Origin: Isoetes taiwanensis
Lineage: Eukaryota > Streptophyta > Lycopodiopsida > Isoetales > Isoetaceae
Reading direction: 5' to 3'
Length of the DNA stretch: 64,000 bases
NCBI GenBank assembly: GCA_021234155.1
Contig: JAJEKV010000050.1
Span: 3,622,488-3,686,487 of the forward strand
In this document: positions 59,396 through 64,000 of the stretch, piece after piece
Layout: every line of letters begins with the position of its first letter
Numbering within the stretch: the first letter of the stretch is position 1
Position numbers and translations under genes: made by a program
Notes under the pieces: generated by a model
What the model was told of the DNA's origin: nothing
Databases searched by the model: none
The model's input: the letters and a program-made list of their open reading frames with translations, nothing else

Positions 59396-60943
59396 AAATT
59401 TATTTGGAAGAAACTAAGGACTACAGAGAACAAATAAATTACAAAGTTTAAAAAGTCCGATTGATACATACGCCGCCATCGCAGATACGTAAGTCTATAG
59501 CAAGCTGGAGGAGCAAATAAGAGCAAGTGTATAAAGCAAAGCGCAAGCATCTTCAACTTCAACTCGCGTGTGAGGCATACTTTAAGGTGACAATATTGGC
59601 TTCATTGAGGCAATATCAAAATGTGTTGCATTTTTTGCAATTTTGTTCATAATTTTGTAGTGAATTCATAAACTTTGAACTAAATACGTTTTTGGGCACT
59701 CTTAGCGCTTGTTGTTTTTTTTCAATATCTATTTTGTTTTGTCCTTAAAAATATTACTATTTCTCAAACCAAACTAGGAGGCCAAAAAATGGTACCAAAC
59801 AATTTTGAATGAAAGCTGAGTTCAAATTCCCCTCCAAAAATGGTGCCTAAAATATTCAAATTATCACACTTGTCACAAATATACCAAGAAAAGGGCATTT
59901 TTTAAGGGAATTTTAGGGAATCTTTCAAAGATTCCTTTTGAAGTGCGTTTGCAGCAAATAAGTGCGTTTCATTTTAAACTTTGTTTACTGCTGCTGGTCT
60001 CCAATATCATTTGGATACTCTTCAAGAATTTTGCGATCAGAAAGATATGGCTATCAATCTTGCAAAATCTAAAGTCATGATAGTTCGCACAAAAAAAACT
60101 TTCGATTCACCATTGGGGAATGTGAGCTAGAAACAATGCGTGGCGAGTAATTATTCATGGAAATTGGCAACAGAAAAACGAGCATATGGTGGGCTTAGAA
60201 CCCTTTATAGTATGCTTCATACTTGTCGTGTGAATAATCTATGGCATTGGAAACTCAGAAGATTACTTTATGACACCCAAGTCAAGACGTACATCTTATA
60301 TGGTTGTCCAGCTTGGGGCCCTGGACTTGATCAACGAAGCTTGGACAAGCTTGAAAGGGTCGCAAAAAATATTTCTCATGGAAGAGCTTGGAACTAAAAT
60401 ACAAACTCCATATTGCATTATGCTTGCAGAAACGGGGTTGATTCCCCTTGAAGCAGAGGCTTTATGTCGTACTATTACGTATGTAAATTGGGTAAAATTG
60501 TTCCCTTCAGAGCGACTCCCTTTCCAAGCTATGTAACAATCCAAAGAACGGGACGGTTCTCTCAAGTGATCCAATGGACAGAAAGATGGGGTGTAAATGA
60601 GTATACCTGGCCAGACTCGAGCAAACTAAAAGAGGTACGCATGCAAATAATTTGGGACACGAATGACAATGCTGCGAAGAAAAATTTCTATAAAGTTGAT
60701 GTTAATAATACGGCTGCATATGGAGAACAATCTTACCTGCTATCTAATATTAGCAAGAAAAATAGAATCCTGATTTCTCAGCTACGAACAATCTCTCATC
60801 ATTTGCACATTGAGACAGGTAGGTTGCATGGAACTACTCGAGATATAAGATATTGTCCGAGTTGTCTTGACCCTAAGATTGAGTCAGAGGTACATGCGTT
60901 TCTGGAGTGTCTTGCCTATAATCACTTACGAAAAAAAATATAA

Positions 60944-62487
60944 CATTTTAGGTTCTTTTTTTTTTGAAGGTAAGGGGGATTTTTATATTATATAATAAAG
61001 GTACAATGCCACAAAACAAGAACAGAAATACTACAGGAGAATCTCAACTTCTTCATCATGTTCTTGTCGAGACTTATTAGATGCTCTAATAGCAAGATAA
61101 CATAACCGAATTTCTGTACTTGTAAGCCTCACTCAACTTCTTCTTATGCCCAGCTGATACTATAGGATTGAATCAACATCTTCTCAACTAACCATAATAC
61201 TATAGAAGTAAGAACAGACTTTCCAGAAGCTGTTGTTAAATCCTTGAATGCTCACAAACTCCTGTTGCAAAAATAAAGATGAAGAGAAAAGGAAATACAT
61301 AGTAAAATGAGCAATCTGTCACATTGCTCAAGCTGCCACGGCTCCTGAAAATTGACCAAACCTGCAAATAAATCGGCCAGAACACATAATGGTATATGTA
61401 ACCCCAAAAATGCTGCATTGTTGGAACAGTCAGCCTGATCTTAGCACACAGCTCAAATGTAGCAGTATTTGAGCAGACCATATCCATACAGTGGATTGGT
61501 ATCAAAGAAAAATTTGGCATCAGCACCAAATTATCTTCAAGCTTCAGAGCTTGAATGGCTTCTTCAATCATAGGAGTAATTGAAAAAGCAAAGAAAGTGC
61601 TAAGCAGAAAATTCCTAGCTCGGCTGTTTCTGAAAATTCCATACACCATCCTGTACCTGGTTGAGGAATCTGTAGATTAGAATCAAATCAGACTACTATG
61701 TTCCTATCAAGGAGACATCCCTATGTCTTTCTGCTAGCAAGAAAGAGCAACAGGGAGGGAATCAAACATCTGTTTAAAGAACCTGGAGTAAATTGTGACT
61801 GCAGAAAACCAACAAAGATTGAAATTGTACTTATGCTAACAAAGCCGTAACACTGGCATTGCTCCATTTGAATTTGGCTTGAAGGTTTAATATCATTAAA
61901 GATGTCATCAATTTAGATACGTTTGCCCCTGGATATAATACTTTATGCACCTCCTCCAATAAAGCGTGATCTTCATGACCATCGCTAGGGTATTTGCTTC
62001 GTCATCTAGGTCATTGTCGAAGATTGGGCTGAATGCATCTAACATGTCGGGTATAAGTTCCTCAACTTTCACATGGGCGTCCACAGTGGCATTGTCATCA
62101 TCTTCATCGTCGTATTTCTGTTCATCTTCATCCTTGTACTCTTCATTATGCGTTGTGCCTATGTTTATACCATATCGATATATTCTAATTCTGCTATTCG
62201 CAAATGACTTTTGATGTCGCCAATTCAGTACGCTTGAATGTGGTCTCATATCCACTTGCCTACCCTACATGCCAGATTAGAAGAAATATATACGTGATTG
62301 AAACATGCATTGAGAGCCCATATTTGTTAAATTTTAAGCATTCAATAACAAACGAAATATAAAATTTTGTGCCATAAGCAAGCCCCATATTGAAGATAAA
62401 TGTGTATATAATTTCATTCAAAATAGATACATAGTAAGCATTCCCACAAAATTTGACGCAATTTATATTGGTAATTTGGGTACATCA
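60944..62487. other. Unassigned region, T-run and acidic open frame
   Basis: A T-run at 60957-60967 followed by GAAGGTAAGGGGGATTTTTA may be the reverse-complement poly(A) end of a minus-strand retroelement. An unrecognised 137-codon frame lies at 61236-61649 (minus). A second, 61908-62255 (minus), is acidic (EEYKDEDEQKYDDEDDD) and lies downstream of the SET-domain remnant. It could be part of the same captured gene. Confidence 0.4.
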
Positions 62488-63164
62488 TCAAAGGACCTCC
62501 GGTACTGGTCTACCATATTCATATTGAATGAACAATTCATCATCAACACACAGACTTTTTACAGCATAAACCATGCTATATCTCCCGTCAATTTTACGCC
62601 TAAAGAGTCTTCTTGGTCATTGTTTGCCTCGATAAATTCACAATTGATAGCTTCAGGATTCTCGATAGAGCTATTAATAAAGGCAGCAAGGTTTCCATGC
62701 AATTGAGGACGACCATCAATGTATGTGAAGCCTGCATAGTCATTGGGCTTGGCTATTATTCGTGCATTTGAATTTAGGCCATAGATGATCATGCGCCACT
62801 AGTGCTTACCCAATATACGCCAAGTGTCCGAGTTATATTCAGGACCTATATATGGCATCAAAGGAACAGGCATACCATCTTTGACTTTTATATTCGTCAT
62901 AATATATAATCCCAGGCCAACACCGGGGAGCCGACTATTTTTAATCATGAACTGCCTACCCCAATATGTAAATTGCTCCACATAAATAATTGGCTTGCCC
63001 CTAGGCCATGCACAGAATTTCTTACGATCTTTATCCGTAAAAGGCTGGACCAAATGGAGTAGTGAAGGTGGAAGATTATTTTCTTCTACAGGATCTAATA
63101 CATTCCAATTTTGGTGAACATTGTCATCTATCTTGTCTAAGAATATCTTCTTAAAGGAAGACAA
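62488..63164 (-). pseudogene. SET-domain protein remnant
   Basis: Order of motifs: FCAWPRGKPIIYVEQF, RLPGVGLGLYIMTNIKVKDG (the GxGLG start of SET), PYIGPEYNS, then after an in-frame TAG YAGFTYIDGRPQLHGN, LAAFINSSIENPEAINCEFI (the N-x-x-N-C core) and VKLTGDIA. After a one-base shift come AVKSLCVDDELFIQYEYG (the ELxxxYG end of SET) and a TGA at 62490. SET domains are usually lysine methyltransferases acting on histones or other proteins. The single nonsense codon and single shift suggest recent loss. No pre-SET or post-SET cysteine cluster is visible. Upstream sequence (HGLHGLYGKEGEQLSSF) may extend the N-terminus. Confidence 0.75.
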
Positions 63165-63272
63165 TTGCTCTCCTTCTTTTCCATATAATCCATGAAGTCC
63201 ATGCTCTGATTATTTGAAGGGCAACGCTCTTAGAGTGTACCCACTAGCTACTAGACAAATGCCTAACAGAAT

Positions 63273-63720
63273 CTGATTGGTCTCTAGTGTATTGTCAAAC
63301 CTATCCTTGTACCAGCTCCATACATGTTGTAAAACATACACTCTGATTGATCTCTAGTGTATTGTCAAACCTATCCTTGTACTAGCTCCATATATATTGT
63401 AACTCAATACACTCCACTAGGCATTGTTCCAATGTCTCATTGCTCGCTTTGTACACAGGACATAGTGGATCCACTCCCTCTTTGTACTTTGTAACTATTG
63501 TATTTACCTGGAGGGCTCTATGCACCACTTGCCAAATAAGCAAACACACTCTTGGAGGAATGAATTTCAACCAATTCCCTTCCATGCATTCTTACCTTCT
63601 GTTTCTCTGGCTTGCAAATTCCATTTCAAGTGCAAGGAGATAACCCTTGTAGCTTTAAGGCATTTGTAAGATCGCTTTATAAATGGTCCTGACTGAAGGG
63701 AAGGAATTAGAACCCACGGC
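63273..63720 (-). pseudogene. LINE tail (zf-RVT) with local duplication
   Basis: The frame 63585-63382 reads WLKFIPPRVCLLIWQVVHRA, then DPLCPVYKASNETLEQCLVE, the zinc-binding tail of plant LINEs with Cys-x-x-Tyr in place of one Cys pair. The downstream flank is duplicated in tandem (63273-63339 and 63340-63410, unit TCTCTAGTGTATTGTCAAAC). No reverse transcriptase core is in the window. Confidence 0.75.
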
Positions 63721-64000
63721 TTATTTCATGTACTCTGTATGTGTAAAAAAATTTGTTGCTATACTAGCTCGAAATCATTTTTAAATTCTGCCCATCTACA
63801 TAACTGACTATTTTTGTACCACGATGAGCCTTATACCCTAGTTGGTCCATCTTATCACTCTACCACTCTGGAATCTGCTAATACTGCAAGGGATCCAGTC
63901 TTGTTATAAAAATTGACTGGAATCTACCATGGTGCATGGATCGAAAAAGTGGGGGTCAGACTCGAGGATTGCGGTTGAAGTTCTTATTTTTCGGTTGATG
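63721..64000. other. No gene recognised
   Basis: The sequence has short minus-strand readings (DKMDQLGYKAHRGTKIVS) that may continue the LINE, but nothing decisive. Confidence 0.4.

Larger units (their letters stand above)
56273..59985. mobile_element. 3.7 kb non-autonomous TIR element with TACT target duplication
   Basis: The ends are inverted repeats of 30 bases with one mismatch, starting AACAARGTTTAAAATGAAAC. TACT flanks both sides (56269-56272 and 59986-59989), a 4-base target duplication. The inner flanks also pair (GAATCTTTGAAAG type). It carries no recognisable gene. It holds an L-shaped series of satellites: TTCTAGAAC-rich (57560-58260), a SINE-like head, CCGTAGGATC repeats, an AT run and palindrome repeats. 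It splits a LINE cleanly, so it is younger than the LINE. Confidence 0.9.
55421..60943 (+). pseudogene. LINE of the second clade, interrupted by a 3.7 kb insertion
   Basis: First half (55421-56272): YALKRMQNGKSLDLNGFCAE, KVAPIHKADDKNQVRNYRTI, FLAFIDLTKAFDRVD, then CPCSSTLFGLYIDELEGW and the catalytic LFADDIVLISS. Second half (59986-60943): AAGLQYHLDTLQEFCD, INLAKSKVMIV, KTYILYGCPAWG, LDKLERVAKNI, and the zinc tail YCPSCLDPKIESEVHAFLEC. Removing 56273-59985 plus one target copy restores the reading frame across the junction (ADDIVLISSTAAGLQY). Stops at 60130, 60397 and elsewhere show it was decaying. The endonuclease region is missing. Confidence 0.88.

Overview
The window looks like a repeat-rich nuclear stretch from a land plant. 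A non-seed vascular plant such as a fern fits best, but this is inference. The evidence is a spliced plastid-type DnaJ zinc-finger gene, plant-type Ty1-copia, Ty3-gypsy, CACTA and LINE remnants, nested transposons with clean target-site duplications (TSDs), and a spliced EF-hand gene resembling ciliary proteins, which would suit a plant with swimming sperm. Only two regions read as intact host genes. Most of the rest is mobile DNA at different stages of decay.

Layout. 1-4927: a Ty1-copia element on the minus strand. Its left LTR is cut by the window edge, and its gag-pol is broken despite nearly identical LTRs. 4928-6189: one fragment and one longer broken copy of a lactonase-type beta-propeller gene; the copia element abuts the fragment. 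7305-11969: an 11-exon EF-hand gene on the minus strand with a 23-base micro-exon. 12-20 kb: tandem duplications, a fold-back element, a GA/GGGA microsatellite and a LINE remnant. 20341-43105: one very large LTR-retrotransposon insertion on the minus strand. It has LTRs of about 1.7 kb, a 5-base TSD (CTATT), a primer binding site and a polypurine tract, but no recognisable pol. Inside it lie an older LTR end, fragments of host genes, a 99-base perfect inverted repeat, SINE-like sequences, a 1.5 kb minisatellite and a 7.4 kb DNA transposon.

The 7.4 kb transposon (30202-37614) is the most unusual object. It has terminal inverted repeats (TIRs) starting GGGTATAAAATCACT and a TCAT target duplication. 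Two converging gene units lie inside. On the plus strand there is a coiled-coil, RING-like, AT-hook protein followed by an FCP1/NIF-like HAD phosphatase domain, possibly joined by splicing. On the minus strand there is a multi-exon DDE-type transposase-like gene.

43.1-46.2 kb: an L1-type LINE with a poly(A) tail. 47076-47838: an apparently intact three-exon plastid DnaJ zinc-finger gene on the minus strand. 48.3-53.5 kb: a hairpin, tandem repeats, a split Ty3-gypsy integrase, a LINE of another clade, and a polypurine stretch. 54.1-55.4 kb: a broken CACTA TNP2 transposase. 55.4-60.9 kb: a LINE split by a 3.7 kb TIR element (56273-59985, target duplication TACT) full of palindromes and satellite-like repeats. 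62.5-64 kb: a broken SET-domain gene and another LINE tail.

All calls were made by reading the sequence. No database search or alignment program was run, and exon structures are predictions from splice signals and phase.
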